A stretch of 64,000 nucleotides of DNA from Pagrus major (GCF_040436345.1 NC_133216.1:20299792-20363791), one strand, 5' to 3'. Counted from the first letter of the stretch, positions 36,301-48,125 are shown. Notes: generated by a model not told the origin, from the letters alone. A program made the numbers and translations.

Positions 36301-39300
36301 TCTGTACATCGAGAAAGGATGGGTTAACGATAGCATAGACTACAACTTCACCCCTCCGCCTGAAGAAAAGCCAGCTGAGCCTGAGGAAAAACCAGCAGAG
36401 CCTGAGGTAGAAGAGGAAGAGGATGGTGGGTCGGCCGCTACTAACGAATCACAAGGTACAAAACCAGAAGTATAGAGCTGTAACTATTTATCGGTGGAAA
36501 GAAAATTAATGCAAACTGGTCTGATAATCAATCGTTAAACTTTATTAAATGTGAGGATTTGCTGCTTTCTGTCGTCATTTATGATTGATTGATGAAATAA
36601 TATGCAGTTGCAGCCCTACTTAAGTATGTTAACGAATAATTAAAGAATAATGAAATCTGAACTGTTTTGAAGTTGAGAGAAGGTGTTTATTTACTGTTTT
36701 TGTTTGTAGGAGCTGAGAAGGACGACGGCAGCATAGATGGTGCTGTTAGTGAGGGAGCCCAGCAGGGAGCAGCAGTCGACATCTGTATAGAAACGACTGT
36801 TCCCAAGCAGGGACAGAACCTCTGGTAAGAGCTTTGTTTGTCCTTTTCTGTTCATCTTCTCTCATTTCTTTTCTTTTCTTTTTACACAATCGTTTGTTCT
36901 AATTTTTCTGTCTCTGAACGCAGGTTCGTATGTGACAACCCCGCTGAGCTGGAGGAACTGGTGGAAAGTCTTCATGCTCAGGGGGTCAGAGAGAGTGAAC
37001 TGAGGGTGAAGATACAAAACAAGTGAGTGTACCCTATTTACTAGCAGCAGCTGCAAACTTGAAATAAATTGAATACAGAACTGCCAGAGCATTTACAAAA
37101 AAGTATGAACAATGCTGGTTTTACAAAAAAAGGAGACAAGAAGACCAATGCAGTGTCTCCCATCCACCCAGAAATTTGTGTTTTAAAGAAGTCAGCAGCA
37201 GCGATGGAGTAAATATGAAGCTGAACATAAAGGTGTCCCTCTCGTCTTTTCAGATACCAGGAAATCCTCCACTCCGTCCATCTGACCCGCAAGGCCAAAC
37301 TGGGCCTCAGGACCTGCGACGGCTACGCTGAGCTGCTCAAGTACCTGCGCAGTGACATCCAGGAGGTGGCCTCACGACTGCAGAAGGGAGGTCTGGGATA
37401 CCTGGATGACAACGTAGACATCGAAGAGCAGGTGATCATTTTGTCTCCCTACATACGATATTAGTAGATGTTAAATTTCAACACTGAGTATGAGAAGTGG
37501 TAGACTGTTTCTTTATCATATTCATCGGTTGTAGGCATAAAACATAAATTTGAGGTCTAAATCAGGTTTGTTTGCATATTAACAACATGTGTCACTGAAG
37601 TGTTACTGATTTTATAGCTCTTGTACTAATTCTCTCCTCACAGATGAAAGACATGGAGAGCCTGAAAGACTTCGGCGAGTGCATCATCACCATTCAGGCC
37701 TGTGTAATCAAAAAGTTCCTGCAGGGATTCATGGCCCCCAAACAGAAGAAGAAGAAAAAGCACGTGGGGGAAGAGAGCAGTAAGGCTGAAGAGGTGGACG
37801 AGGAGAAGAGACTGGCAGAAGAGGCCCGGGTAAGAGAGCGGAGCTGCAGTGTTTAAAGTTTCAATAAAGAAGCTGAGACACACGGCAGACTAACATTCAA
37901 ATGAAGCTACCCCTACTGGACTCTCTTCATGTAATGTTCTGCTGATTTTAAACGAGTCTGGCCTTCTTCCTCTTAGGTAGCGACAGCGGTAGAGAAGTGG
38001 AAAACAGCTATCCGAGAGGCCCAGACGTTTTCCCGCATGCATGTCCTGCTGGGAATGTTGGACGCCTGCATAAAGTGGGACATGTCTGCCGAGAACGCTC
38101 GCTGCAAAGTCTGTCGCAGGAAAGGTAAGGACAGTCTTCAACTGCTGTCCCACTCATTTGGTCTCAAAGTGAGGAATTAGCTCTAAATAAAGTTTAGTAC
38201 ATAACAGGGTTTTAGCAGCAAGTGAGGGCATTATTCCTTTATTGATACAGACAGAGATTTGTTGTAACTTGGCTTTCTCTCTCAGTACAACAACCAGTCT
38301 TTACTATGAGGTGTGCTGGATGTTTGAGTTGCAGTTTGGTGGTCTCCTGCTCCCTGTCTAGTGCTCAGGCAGAACCCGTCTGTGCTGAAGCTGATGGAGT
38401 CTAAGCCCAGATCCAAACAGGGCAGCAGCAGCCGGCTCAGAGCACAACAGACTAGTAGTGTCAGGCAGGTCTACATAAAGAGCCAGCGGCCCCGCAGGCC
38501 AGCAGGTGAACCTGTAGCGATAAGACGACAACACAAACTTAAACACGGGGAAAATGTTCAAGAAGAACTGTGACAAGCAGAAAAATAAAACAGGAAGGAT
38601 AAAAGTGAGGGATAAATTGTAGGTAAAACTAGGAAAATTACTGAAACACAGCTCAGTTTTATGATAAATATTGATCTCTTCCAGGCGATGATGAGAAACT
38701 CATCCTCTGTGACGAGTGCAACAAGGCCTTCCACCTGTTCTGTCTGCGACCGGCACTGTACCGCATTCCTGTCGGAGAGTGGCGGTGCCCGGCCTGCCAG
38801 CCCACTGTTGCCAGACGTGGCTCCCGCTCAAGGTAACTGTCCGCCTCACACATTTCAGTTGTCTCGGTCCTCTATTGTCCATATAAACTGTTCTGCTACA
38901 TCAGGGATAATGAGAGTAATTGTTAGCTGCATCCTTAATAAAAAGTATATATTTATATTAGATTGTCGTAACTATAACAGGTGATGCAATCACAGAAATG
39001 AATGCTTCACATACCATTAAAAAGCATTTGCAGTAACAATCTGTACGACCAAAATGTTCCCCAATTTAACAAAACCTCTACAGTAAACTTTCCTCTTCTC
39101 TAACTACAGACCATGTTCAGTCTTCATCATTCGTGTCAAGATTTTTGATTGTTAAACTCTCCGTTGCAGAAACTACAACCAGGACACAGACGAAGAAGAG
39201 GATGAGGAGGAGTCCGAAGAGGAGGACTCTGAGGAGGATGAAGAGGATGAGGAAGAGAATGACTACAAAGCCATGGGGCACAGCTGTGAGTATCGGCGAG

Positions 39301-41197
39301 AGATAATTAAGTCCAGGTTTCACCAAGTCGTCTGAGTGTGTGAGTTTCTCTGCTCCATCCAGGATATCGTTCACATTTTTGTAAGAAAAACTGCCGCAAA
39401 ACAAAAAAAGAGGTCACATTCTTGGGCACTCGGGTTGGTTTTGGGAAAATTGGGGATCTTTTGCGACGAAGGCTGGGAATGAGAGGAATGCTGACGGGGA
39501 ATTTCAGTCGCTGTCTCTATTGTCTGTGTGTTGTCATGTAGCACAGCTCAGGTCTGGACCTTTGCTTTGAAGCTGTGTCTCACTCTGGCTTCACTCAGAG
39601 TATGTGGCAGGATGATCCCCTCTGTCGGCTCAAGCCTGCACCGCAACCATTAAGGAAGTTTATGCATCGATGATGAATAGTAATGCACCTAAGAACACAT
39701 TAATGGGTGTACAGCACAACATTTACTGCTCTCAATAGTCAATCGACACAGTTTTGCAGAGTGCACCTATCGGGAATGATTGAATAAACATCACTTTTCA
39801 AACAAAAACACAATTATTCTAATTAAAATTAACAGTACATTTTCGTGACAGGTGTAAAATGTCTTGTTGTCCTGATCACCTCTCCATTATTTCTCTACAG
39901 TGAGACCAAGGAAGAAGAACAAGCAGAACTCATCTCGGCAGAAAACCTCCAAAAGTAAATCCAAGAAGCCGTCGTCTTCAAGTAGTCAGAGCAGCAAACA
40001 AAAGACCGGCCCCAACAGCCCCGCGGACATCGACGAACTGGTAAGAAACAACCAGCCCACTCACAATAGAAAAGAGAAATGGAATACACTTGTGACAGGA
40101 ACTGATGTATGCGTCATAGACTTACAGTAATTTGTGTCTGCAGAATAAAATCAGTTTTTGTATTATTGGTGCAGGTGCGACAGAGTTCCCAATCCGGAGT
40201 GCGCAGGCAGGCGCTGGAGCTGGAGAGATGTGAGGAGATCCTCAAGAAACTGACCAAATTTCGCTACAGCTGGCCCTTCAGGTGAGCTAAGAACATCGCC
40301 TGTTGTGTTATTAATGACTGTGGAGCAGCAACAATGTACGATGGCATTAAAAAGAGACACTGAAAGATTAAGATAAACTAGAGTTTGTACAAACCTTAAA
40401 CCAGATGTCATTATAAAAACTCAGTGTTGTCACAGTCATCACACTAAACATCTCTTACCTCATGCTTCTCTTCGTACAGGGAGCCTGTGTCCCCGGAGGA
40501 GGCTGAAGACTACCTGGACATCATCTCCCAGCCAATGGATTTCCAGACGATGCTGGGGAAGTTCAGTCAGGGCTCGTATCGTCACGCCCAGGACTTCCTG
40601 GAAGACATAAAACTGGTCTTCTCCAACGCAGAGGAGTACAACCAGCAGGGCAGCACCGTGCTCTCCTGCATGGTCAAGACGGAGCAGTCGTTCACCGAGC
40701 TGCTCCAGAAGCTTCTGCCCGGCCTCAACTACCTCCGCCGGCGCTCGCGCAAACGCGTCAGCCAGGCCCCTGCTACATCCGAAGAGGAGGAGGAGGAAGA
40801 AGAGGAAGAAGAGGAGGAGGAAGAGGAGGAGGATGATGATGAGCAGGAAGAGGAACCGAAGAAGAAGATGCAGAATGGCAAATCGAACAGGAAGAAGGCC
40901 AGTAACGGTCGGGGAAGGAGGGACGAGGAGAGCGAGAGTGAGGAGGAGGATGAGGAAAATCAGGAGGAAGAGGAAGAGGAGGAGGAGGAGGAGGATGATG
41001 ATGATGATGGCAGGAGGAGGAGTAAGCGGACCTCTGCCACCTCAGGCAAGAAGGATTACAGGGAGCCGGATAGCGACGGCGAGCGGGACACACGGAGGAC
41101 TCGTCAGCGGCGTAGCCGGGACGACACCGCGGAGGCGAGCAGCGACGAGGAGCGGTCCAGCCAGCAGCGACATTCCAAGAGACAGAAGCGCTCGTGA
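30331..41197 (+). CDS. baz1b: Bromodomain adjacent to zinc finger domain 1B (WSTF), 21 coding exons, 1616 aa
   Basis: Baz1b/WSTF is a nuclear partner of the ISWI ATPase SMARCA5 in the WICH remodeller, and in mammals phosphorylates H2A.X Tyr142 through its N-terminal WAC region. Exons: 30331-30449, 31665-31781, 32588-32732, 32891-33083, 33346-33467, 33655-33852, 33943-34131, 34250-35564, 35672-35845, 36026-36164, 36271-36455, 36710-36824, 36924-37022, 37254-37431, 37644-37829, 37977-38124, 38685-38832, 39170-39285, 39901-40040, 40175-40281, 40480-41197. They total 4851 bases, all phases agree, and all borders are GT/AG. In order: MAPLLGRKPYPLAKP start and WAC domain (about 20-130), basic linker, charged coiled coil (about 530-580), DDT domain (about 598-665, LFGDVAMVVDFLHCYAGLL), WHIM-type motif around NHNRYWLFSD (about 902), PHD finger (about 1203-1253, C4HC3), bromodomain (about 1360-1455) and a very acidic, Ser/Arg-rich tail. 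Human BAZ1B has 1483 residues, so the extra length is mainly the tail. The order bcl7b, baz1b, inverted fzd9 supports the assignment. Confidence 0.96.
30660..31010. repeat. Cluster of GCTAGC / AACGTTAGC palindromic motifs in baz1b intron 1
   Basis: Within 350 bases there are about ten occurrences of GCTAGC, TTAGCTAGC, GCTAACGTTAG or TTAACGTTAGC in either orientation. The motifs are palindromic or near-palindromic and lie just downstream of the baz1b first exon. The same vocabulary appears in the 5' UTR (30150) and in the repeats at 7840 and 17285. Confidence 0.6.
34250..35564 (+). CDS. baz1b: baz1b exon 8: basic linker, coiled coil and DDT domain
   Basis: This largest exon (1315 bases) encodes residues about 362-799. 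It opens KITMNGSPLKVKNSGTPKKG (basic, phosphorylation-prone), passes through MKQMTLLHLAKSTPAGSPKK and HPMALHLLRYYKENKGKEDK, then a highly charged helix (EERQEEMKKRREEVKEKLRE), then the DDT domain from GLPNALFGDVAMVVDFL to about RPCDAHG, and finally FLEKLETVEVFELSPQEK and HRILMTYSVEDHVEAKQQ. DDT and the following helices are the part that contacts ISWI ATPases in this family. The acceptor is TATTTCAG|AAAATAAC and the donor is CAAAG|GTAGGT. Confidence 0.95.
36478..36630. repeat. Teleost repeat copy in baz1b intron 11
   Basis: GAGCTGTAACTATTTATCGG, CTGATAATCAATCGTTAAAC, TGAGGATTTGCTGCTTTCTG and TGCAGTTGCAGCCCTACTT match the family at 13540-13865, in inverse orientation, with loss of the middle. 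It is non-coding and lies between exons 11 and 12. Confidence 0.6.
37977..38832 (+). CDS. baz1b: baz1b exons 16-17: PHD zinc finger
   Basis: Exon 16 (37977-38124) ends with the first zinc-ligand pair, CKVCRRK. Exon 17 (38685-38832) continues GDDEKLILCDECNKAFHLFC and LRPALYRIPVGEWRCPACQP, completing Cys4-His-Cys3. The intron between them splits the finger in phase 1 just after the first CxxC. PHD fingers of this family read histone H3 tails. The same intron contains a candidate cassette exon at 38362-38505. Confidence 0.94.
38362..38505 (+). CDS. baz1b: Candidate unreported cassette exon inside the baz1b PHD finger
   Basis: The segment is preceded by a pyrimidine-rich acceptor (CTCCTGCTCCCTGTCTAG) and followed by a good donor (CCAGCAG|GTGAAC). 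It is 144 bases, a multiple of three, and entered in phase 1 as required by exons 16 and 17. It has no stop in that frame. Insertion would add 48 residues (starting VLRQNPSVLKLMESKPRSKQ, ending SQRPRRPA) between CRRK and GDDEK. The peptide is strongly basic and Ser/Gln-rich. Base composition is exon-like against AT-rich intron on both sides. Whether it is used is unknown. It is not needed for the mammal-like protein. Confidence 0.45.
40480..41197 (+). CDS. baz1b: baz1b exon 21: bromodomain and acidic C-terminal tail
   Basis: With exon 20 (KKLTKFRYSWPF) this exon encodes an acetyl-lysine-binding bromodomain: EPVSPEEAEDYLDIISQPMD, FQTMLGKFSQGSYRHAQDFL, and the NAEEYNQQGS motif that contains the conserved Asn of the pocket. 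About 160 residues follow, with long glutamate/aspartate runs (GAG/GAA/GAT codons at 40780-40845 and 40935-41010) alternating with basic RSKRT, RRTRQRR and KRQKRS. Stop TGA is at 41195-41197. The tail is longer than in the human protein, which ends shortly after the bromodomain. Confidence 0.93.
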
Positions 41198-43425
41198 AGT
41201 TCAGGGTGATTTTTGTTTCTCTTTTGTTTCTTGTGGTAAATCTTTGCTTTAAAATTTCTTTCCTGCTCTTCTAAAAAACGATCAAGAGCGCTCCTCCTCC
41301 TCCTCCTCGTACAACCAGCGGGGGACTTAAACCTCAGAAGGACTTTTATGTGTTATTGAAAATTTTTGTTCATATTTTGAAAAAAGAAAACTGATTTATA
41401 TTTGTAACATGTTTAATATTGGTGATGCTTTTTATTATTTTTTTCCAAACCAAGAAAAACGAGACATTTGAGATAAAGGAGAGGTCCTCATAGCTCTTAA
41501 GACTCTTTGATTTTTGAATTTCAGTTCCAAAGTTGACAACCTCACACACAGATGTGTAATTTGACTTAAAATGTTGTCCTGTGAACTGCTGTTTTTTTTT
41601 TTTAAACATTTGCGCTCCCCAAACACCAGTACAGTGTAATCAGAGGTCTGTCGTCACACGTAGTCCAGCCATCACGTCACTGGGGGTGTTTTTCAGGATT
41701 AGTAAATCCAGCTGTAATACGTTTGTCCCACTCACATCTCTGTCACAAGCCATTGTTGTTTCATTGACTTAAAAGTACTTCTTGTTGAAGAGATGGTGTC
41801 CATGTAGCTAGGAATCCCTTCTTTGCTTAAAAACTGTGCTGATGGCTGATATGAAATGTTCCTGTCACCTGTAAATCTCTCTTTACTACGAAGCATCTTG
41901 ACACCAAGATTATCTTTGGTCGGATGCGAGTCTATAGATAAACATGATAGGATTTTACTAGTTGTAGTATTATTTTTTTTTTGTGTTTTTCCAGCCCAGG
42001 CTCAGATTTATAGTCTGGGTTGAGACTGCAGATCACACATGTAGTCTCCTCACTTTAGTGCAAAAACACAACTTTCACCTCAGCTCTTGATGCCAAGGTG
42101 TTTTCAAAAACGGGGACCCCAACCCGGCGTCTCGTTCTTGGCGGCGTAGAGCTGAGCAGCCTTTCCTCCTCCTCTGCAGTGCCCTGCCACTTTAAAAGAA
42201 CCGGTACCTCAATGCTCCGTCAGTTTGCACACCGCCGCCTGTGTAAAGTGCACCTATTATGCCAGCAGCTGCAGGACCAGACTTTATTGAAATTATGTGC
42301 ATAAACATTTGTAAACAGTGTTTAAAAACAACAAATGTGACGTTTGTTAAGAAAAAATGGGCATTTTTGAATATTTGATATTTTTTGCACATTTTATTTG
42401 GTATTGTAAATGATAACTTGTTCAGTCGATCTTAATCAAATCCAATAAATTGCAAAGGTTTAAAACCAGGGCTCTCCTAGTGGATGCAGAGAACATGTCA
42501 GAGTCATTTTTTATTTTATTTTGTAGCATCAATGACACAAACGGCTGCTCGGAGGCTCGTGAAGATTTCCCTGCTTGTTCCTGGTTCAGTCACCAGGTGG
42601 TGCTCTACTTCTGCGCTGAATACTTTTTGCCCCGGCGCTGTTTGCTGGTTCTGGTGCAACACCTGACTCCCACAGGGGGGAAGCTTCACAGTGCTGAAGG
42701 ATTTTTGGCTCTTTTAACTTGCTTTATAATAACTTCTGCACACTGCGCATGAAAACTGCTGCAGCTAATTGATTTGATTATCACACACCCACTAAATGAA
42801 AACCTTTTTGACTGTGCAGAAGCTCCTGCAGTTTGTGGCGAGGTTGCCAGCAACGTGTATGTATATGTGTATATATACAGTATATATACTGATGAGGCAG
42901 TGGTTGGTTTTCCCTCTTCTGTCTGTATTGTGCTGTGCTTGTTCTCCTGTGTTTCTCTAGTGCTGTTATCATCCAAGACTTTACTGATTTCATCTGGCCA
43001 CTTATTTGTTTCCCCCTCTTTTATCTGTTTGAATTCGGCTTTGACATGATTGACGTTTGTTAAAAATCACCGTCACAAAGGTGATCGCAGCCCTCGAGTT
43101 GAGACCTGACTGTAAATGCTTTCTTTGTTCTCGGAGGAACTGCAAAAGTCTTTTACACTTCCTTTTTTTATATATATATTTATAGTCTCTAAAGCAGGGT
43201 TTGGGCAGGTTTAGAGGATTCACATGTAAAGAATTTCCAATAAAGGCCATGGACGAAGACCGTAGTTCTCCCTGTTTTATTTGTGTTGAGCTGATGAGCA
43301 TCCCCGGGTCGGACTGACACACATCACTGCCATCTGTAAACCTTGTGAAAAGACAATAAACGGGGAGGGAAACGGGTTAGCCGTGACCGCCGACTGATGT
43401 CTAATTTTACTTTTTAATAAAATAT
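41198..43425 (+). other. baz1b: baz1b 3' UTR with several poly(A) signals
   Basis: This is AT-rich sequence without conserved frames after the baz1b stop. AATAAA hexamers occur at 42444-42449, 43239-43244, 43355-43360 and 43416-43421, so transcripts could end about 1.25 kb or about 2.0-2.2 kb after the stop. The exact end cannot be told from sequence. It contains TA-rich repeats near 42870 and 43168. Confidence 0.6.
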
Positions 43426-44850
43426 CGAACAGTTTTCTTACTCTCTGGTGTGGACCCTTTTCTCACAAACATCTGCATCTTCCAATAGAAGCCAAGATAG
43501 CTACAAATGTGGTGCATTGAAGCCAAAAACTGACATTACACAACATGAACAGCTTCATTATTCACAGAGAAGGATGAGCAAGTTTGGACTGAAACTGTTC
43601 CATGAAAACACTTCAGTGGAAAAGGTGAAGCTGACAGTTGTTTGATCTTAATTACACAGGTCAGGCTCTGTGTGCTGGTCGAAAATCACTTGGTGTCGAA
43701 GTGTAAGATCCAACAGGAAAATCTGAGGACGCAAAGAATGTTTAGACACAAGAAACATTAAATATTTACACAAGGCTGTGATAGTGTCTAGACCGCCCCT
43801 GAATGTGGCTTCTGGACCAAAATAATAACCTTGTTGCACTCGAAGCCAAAGTGAGGATTGTTTCCGTGATGTATGGAGCCGAGGAGAGTGCAAGGAGGAC
43901 AGTAAGATCTTATGAAATATCTCCTGAGGTGCTGACAGCCTCTGAGCCATCTGTAACTTGGAAACAGGTGTAGAGGCTAAGATGGATCAGAGTAAAGGTC
44001 AGGGATGTGGAAAGTCAGTGGAAACGTAGCACTTGATTAGTGGAGCAGCTGCATTCAAACCTAAAATGATGTTTAGTTTACGATTTATCGTCCTTTTCAT
44101 CATTTATGATTATTATTGTATTAATTAGAGGGAATGGGAGGGCTGTCATTATGAGCCAGAGAAGAAGAAAGAGGCTGCAGGTCTGTGATTTTGACCCACA
44201 AGACAAGATGGCAGATTGAGGACGTTATGAGTCACGAGTCCCGAGGCGCTGCAGCTTCTTTGTTGTTATTTCTGAGACTATATGCTGACTGAATCGATGC
44301 GACAGTTTTGGTGGCAGACTGGTTGGGGAAATGGTGCCAAAACCAATTGCTATACACCAAAATGAACTCCTGAGCGAACTTGTGATGAACCCTGAGAAGT
44401 GCATCACTTTGCTCTTAGGAGGCTCAGACTCAACAATAAAATACAATTCAGTCTTGATATATTAACTTTAAGATGTTTGCTGGATCTAATTCTCCAAACT
44501 CTGGACTTGAAGTCTGGTTCAGTCCTCACACGGTGCGTCCTACGCAGTGAAACATAGTTGAGACATGCATTAATCACCCTACTCTTACTCCCTGATGAGG
44601 TAGAAGAAATCAGTGACTGTACATGCTGCAGTGTAACACAAAGGCGCTCCTGAGTTTCTACAGGAAATGCAGAACTTTGTCTAACAGTTTGGTTAAAATG
44701 ACCAAATACCTGCAGAGGTAGTAACATTATCATTAGCCTCAGCTGTAATCTGCTTTTAGTGCTAATGAGGAAATGTTAGCATGCTAACACCCTAAACTGA
44801 GATGGTTATTATAGCCTACTACCATGAAAAAGTATGTTACCATCATCACC

Positions 44851-44935
44851 GTGAGCAAATTAGCTTGTTAACATTGTCACTATGGGCAGATTAGCTTGTT
44901 AGCATTGTCACCATGAGCAAATTAGCTTGTTGTAG
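44851..44935. repeat. Short tandem repeat, about 30-base unit x 2.8
   Basis: Three successive units share the form (G/T)(A/T)(T)G(A/G)GCA(A/G)ATTAGCTTGTTA(A/G)CATTGTCAC. The third is truncated after ATTAGCTTGTTG. It is non-coding. Confidence 0.8.
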
Positions 44936-45059
44936 ACAAAAACAGAGCTAAAAGAAGAGTGAATGATGAGGTTGCTCTGTCACTGTTGGATGTGTAAATA
45001 AGCTGCAAATGTTGCAACTTTGCATTTCTTTAAGCGACATTTTCATTTTATCTTGTGAT

Positions 45060-45350
45060 AATGCTGTGATTATGCTCTAGCTAGGTTTAGGCACAAAAAC
45101 CAGTTGGTTAGGGTTCAGAAAACATCATGTTTTAGCTTAAAATACCCGTTTCAGTCGCCATCTCCCAACTTCCTGTAAAAAATATGTTTTTTGTCGCCAC
45201 AAACAAGACTGGAAATTGTCCAGCAGTCTCTCTTTAAAAATACGCAGGAGTTTCTCAATTACAGATGTTGAAACGCAGTCTCGAACTGCGGTCACTGGCT
45301 TGGCAGCCTTCTCGCCTTTAACCTAATCGGCTCCTCCACCTCCAGATGTG
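45060..45350 (-). repeat. SINE-like repeat with a tRNA-like head
   Basis: Read on the minus strand, the right end gives GGAGGAGCCGATTAGGTTAA, AGGCGAGAAGGCTGCCAAGC and CAGTGACCGCAGTTCGAGAC. The last contains GTTCGAGAC, a good match to the RNA polymerase III B box (GGTTCGANNCC), and the arrangement resembles the head of a tRNA-derived SINE. The body (plus strand: TAGGTTTAGGCACAAAAACC, AGTTGGTTAGGGTTCAGAAA) resembles abundant fish retroelement sequence. The A box is poor. Confidence 0.5.
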
Positions 45351-47237
45351 ACTGTCTGGACATGAACATTTAAATATGGTATGTGTGTATGTATGGTAAT
45401 GTGTCTGGATGCATTCGACTGAACTACTATAAATATCACACATAGATCCATGTTGCCTCTGCTATTACATCACAAAGTCTGACCTGGCAGGTTAAAGCAG
45501 GAGCAGCAGAAGCAGGTGCTCCTGCTCTCTAACAAGCAAACACTGGCCTTGCGTTGACTAATCTTTGAACCCTGTGCAAACTGACAGCAGCAGTGTATGA
45601 CCGAGCCATCCACGGAGAGCGTGGAGCAACCCACCCAGCAAATATTTACCTCAGGTCCAAGTCGGTGCAGAGGGCATCTGGCAAGGAACGAGTTTGTTTC
45701 TCGCTCACGCTCTGCCAGACATGATGTACGAAACACTGTCCCGCTCCTTTTAGCTCTCTGGATATTAGTATTTAATTGATAAAATAAAATCAGCTGCCGG
45801 AAAATAACATCTTTGGTGTCTTTATGGTGATAGAGTTTATGTCACAACACTGAAGCTGCTCTGAAGGCTTGTGGTGGCTCCACGCCTTCCTGAGACTCCC
45901 ACAATCACCCTGAGATGACTCTGGAGATCAAATCTTTATAAACATCTTCCTCCATGTCGAACAGGTCTTCAAGCCCGAGGTGACATTACACTGAGAGCTG
46001 CTCGCTGCGTGTTTTTTTGACACCTGTCCCACAGGTGCCGTGACACAGCGAGTCGAGCTCTCCCGCTGGAGTCGGCGTTGCGGTGCATGAAGCAGCAAAC
46101 TGGATTTGTGTCACATCACGGCGCACTTCAGAATGAGCTCAGTCAGTCGTCTATCACGCTGGCAGCTGCAGGAGTGCACACGGAGAAAACGAGGACAGGG
46201 AAAATCCTGACGTCCTGCCAGAACAGACAGGAGAGACGTAACATAATCATTCACAGAGTGTGAACGTGACCTGATAATCGAGCGCCAAAACCAACGCGTG
46301 TGACCGCGGCGTCGGCGGCGACATGCCCTCAATTTCCTTCCTTCTCCTTTTAACTGCGAGTACAAATGATTATTAATGCATTATTCACAAAAACAGAGCC
46401 TTCTCCCCCAATTTTCTACACTCATGTGCGTCCTCTCCCTTTGATGATATAACCAAAGTAAGAGGGGAGAAAAAGCGATGGAGCGCAGAAACAGAGGAGT
46501 TCAGAGGATGGCTTTTCTCTCGGGAACACGGAGCTCTCATCCCAAAGGGGACCCGGCGCTCCTCCCGTAGAACCGGGCTACAAACAGCAGTTTGAACACA
46601 TCAGTCATAGATCCTCTCCGCCATCGCTGCTACCACACACGCCAGCGTCGAGATAACACGCTTGGCCTGCTTACTCCGGCTGGCTCCTCATCAAACGAGG
46701 TAAATGTAGGGTATTCCTTACATGCTCGCCTCCCCGCTTCATCAATAATATTTTCATTTCCAGATTTACACGAAGGCACAAATGTGAGAAATGTTAAAGG
46801 CAATTCTGTAAAAAAAAAAAAGGACCGGAGAGAATAACCTCAGAATCACCCGGGGATGTCTTTGAACTCGGGGATGCAGATATGGCAGCAGCAACAATTG
46901 GATGAGCGCGCTACGCGGAAGATGAAAGGCAGTCGAAGTTGTTGTCGTAATAAGTGGGCCGAGGCCTTTCATGATTCATACTGAGGCTTCATCTTACCGT
47001 TCAGTCAAGCCAGTGATCCCGAACGTTGAATAGGCTTATGTATATCTGGATTCTCTGTAAAGCTTAGCAGTGGATGATAGAAAGCCAATTAACTTCCTCC
47101 CACTGTTCTGAGTGGGCACGTGGACTGATTTTAACAGACAAAATGCCCAAATTATGATGAGTTTTCTCACAACACATACACCTGACACACGGCGCTACCC
47201 GTGACTCAGTTTTACCACTGACACCACCATTTATGCT

Positions 47238-48125
47238 CAAAATACACTTATTCACACGAGAGAATTGATACCGCTCTCATATCTGTGTGTTAGCTATGAA
47301 GCTTCAGCCAGAAGGTTAGCATAGCTTAGCATAAATACTGGAAACAGAGGGCCACAGCTAGCTTAGCTCTGTTACTAGCTTACACCTTGCCCTGTAAAAC
47401 CTTTACTTGTCGATTTTACACTCTGGTTTTTGTGTGAATTAAACAAATGAGATACAACATGTTGCTCGTGAGCTTCAGAGGAGTTGGTCAGCAGACTTTG
47501 TTACCATTAGCCGGGCTAGCTGGTTCGCCCTGTTTGCATTTATTCTGCTAAACTAATGCCATTTATCTGATGGAGATAGAAAAGCAGGGAAGCTGGCTAT
47601 TCCTTCTCAACTTCACACAATCAATCAAGACATCAAGTAAAAAAAGGACACTGTTTCATTACCTGGCCACTTGCGGTGCTTTAGCTGTAGGCTAACAGTA
47701 GCAATCTGTGCTGCTACGCTGCCAGCCTGCACTGATATTAGAGGAGTGGTAACTGAGTGCAGAAACATTGCTGCTGGACTTTAAAGTTAAAAATCAGGTG
47801 TCAAATTCAATCAAAAGGGGGAATGCAACATTGAAATGCGTCAAACATTACTGTAAGCACAAATCAGCAATCAGTAATGTTAGCTAGCTAGCTAATTGTG
47901 ATTGTTTCAAAAACCTGCGTTTGAAGGGGCCATGTAGCAAAACCGAGGGGTAGGACTAAGCAGTAAGTGCAAGGGGCGTCTAAGATTGGACCATAATGTT
48001 CTAATTAGTGACCTTGTTAGCTTTGGACGGAGCCAGGCTAAGCTAATCAGCAGCAGGCGTTAGCTTAATATTTCATCTCAATCCTCTAATCGAACTCTCT
48101 GCAAGGAAATAAGCTTTAAAGATTT
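47238..48125. mobile_element. Teleost MITE ('GCTTAGCATAAAGACTGGAAAC' family), interrupted copy
   Basis: The left part reads AAATACACTTATTCACACGA, GATACCGCTCTCATATCTGT and GTTAGCATAGCTTAGCATAA, then ATACTGGAAACAGAGGGC. The right end (about 48030-48125) reads AAGCTAATCAGCAGCAGGCG, TTAATATTTCATCTCAATCC and TCTAATCGAACTCTCTGCAA. The termini are mutually inverted in sense, as in the copies at 49440 and 54939. About 350 unrelated bases lie in the middle. It is non-coding. Confidence 0.6.

Noticed and set aside
40773..41252. Open frames on both strands over the GAG-rich end of baz1b
   Set aside because: They are low-complexity shadows of the glutamate repeat. The bromodomain frame continues to the stop at 41197.
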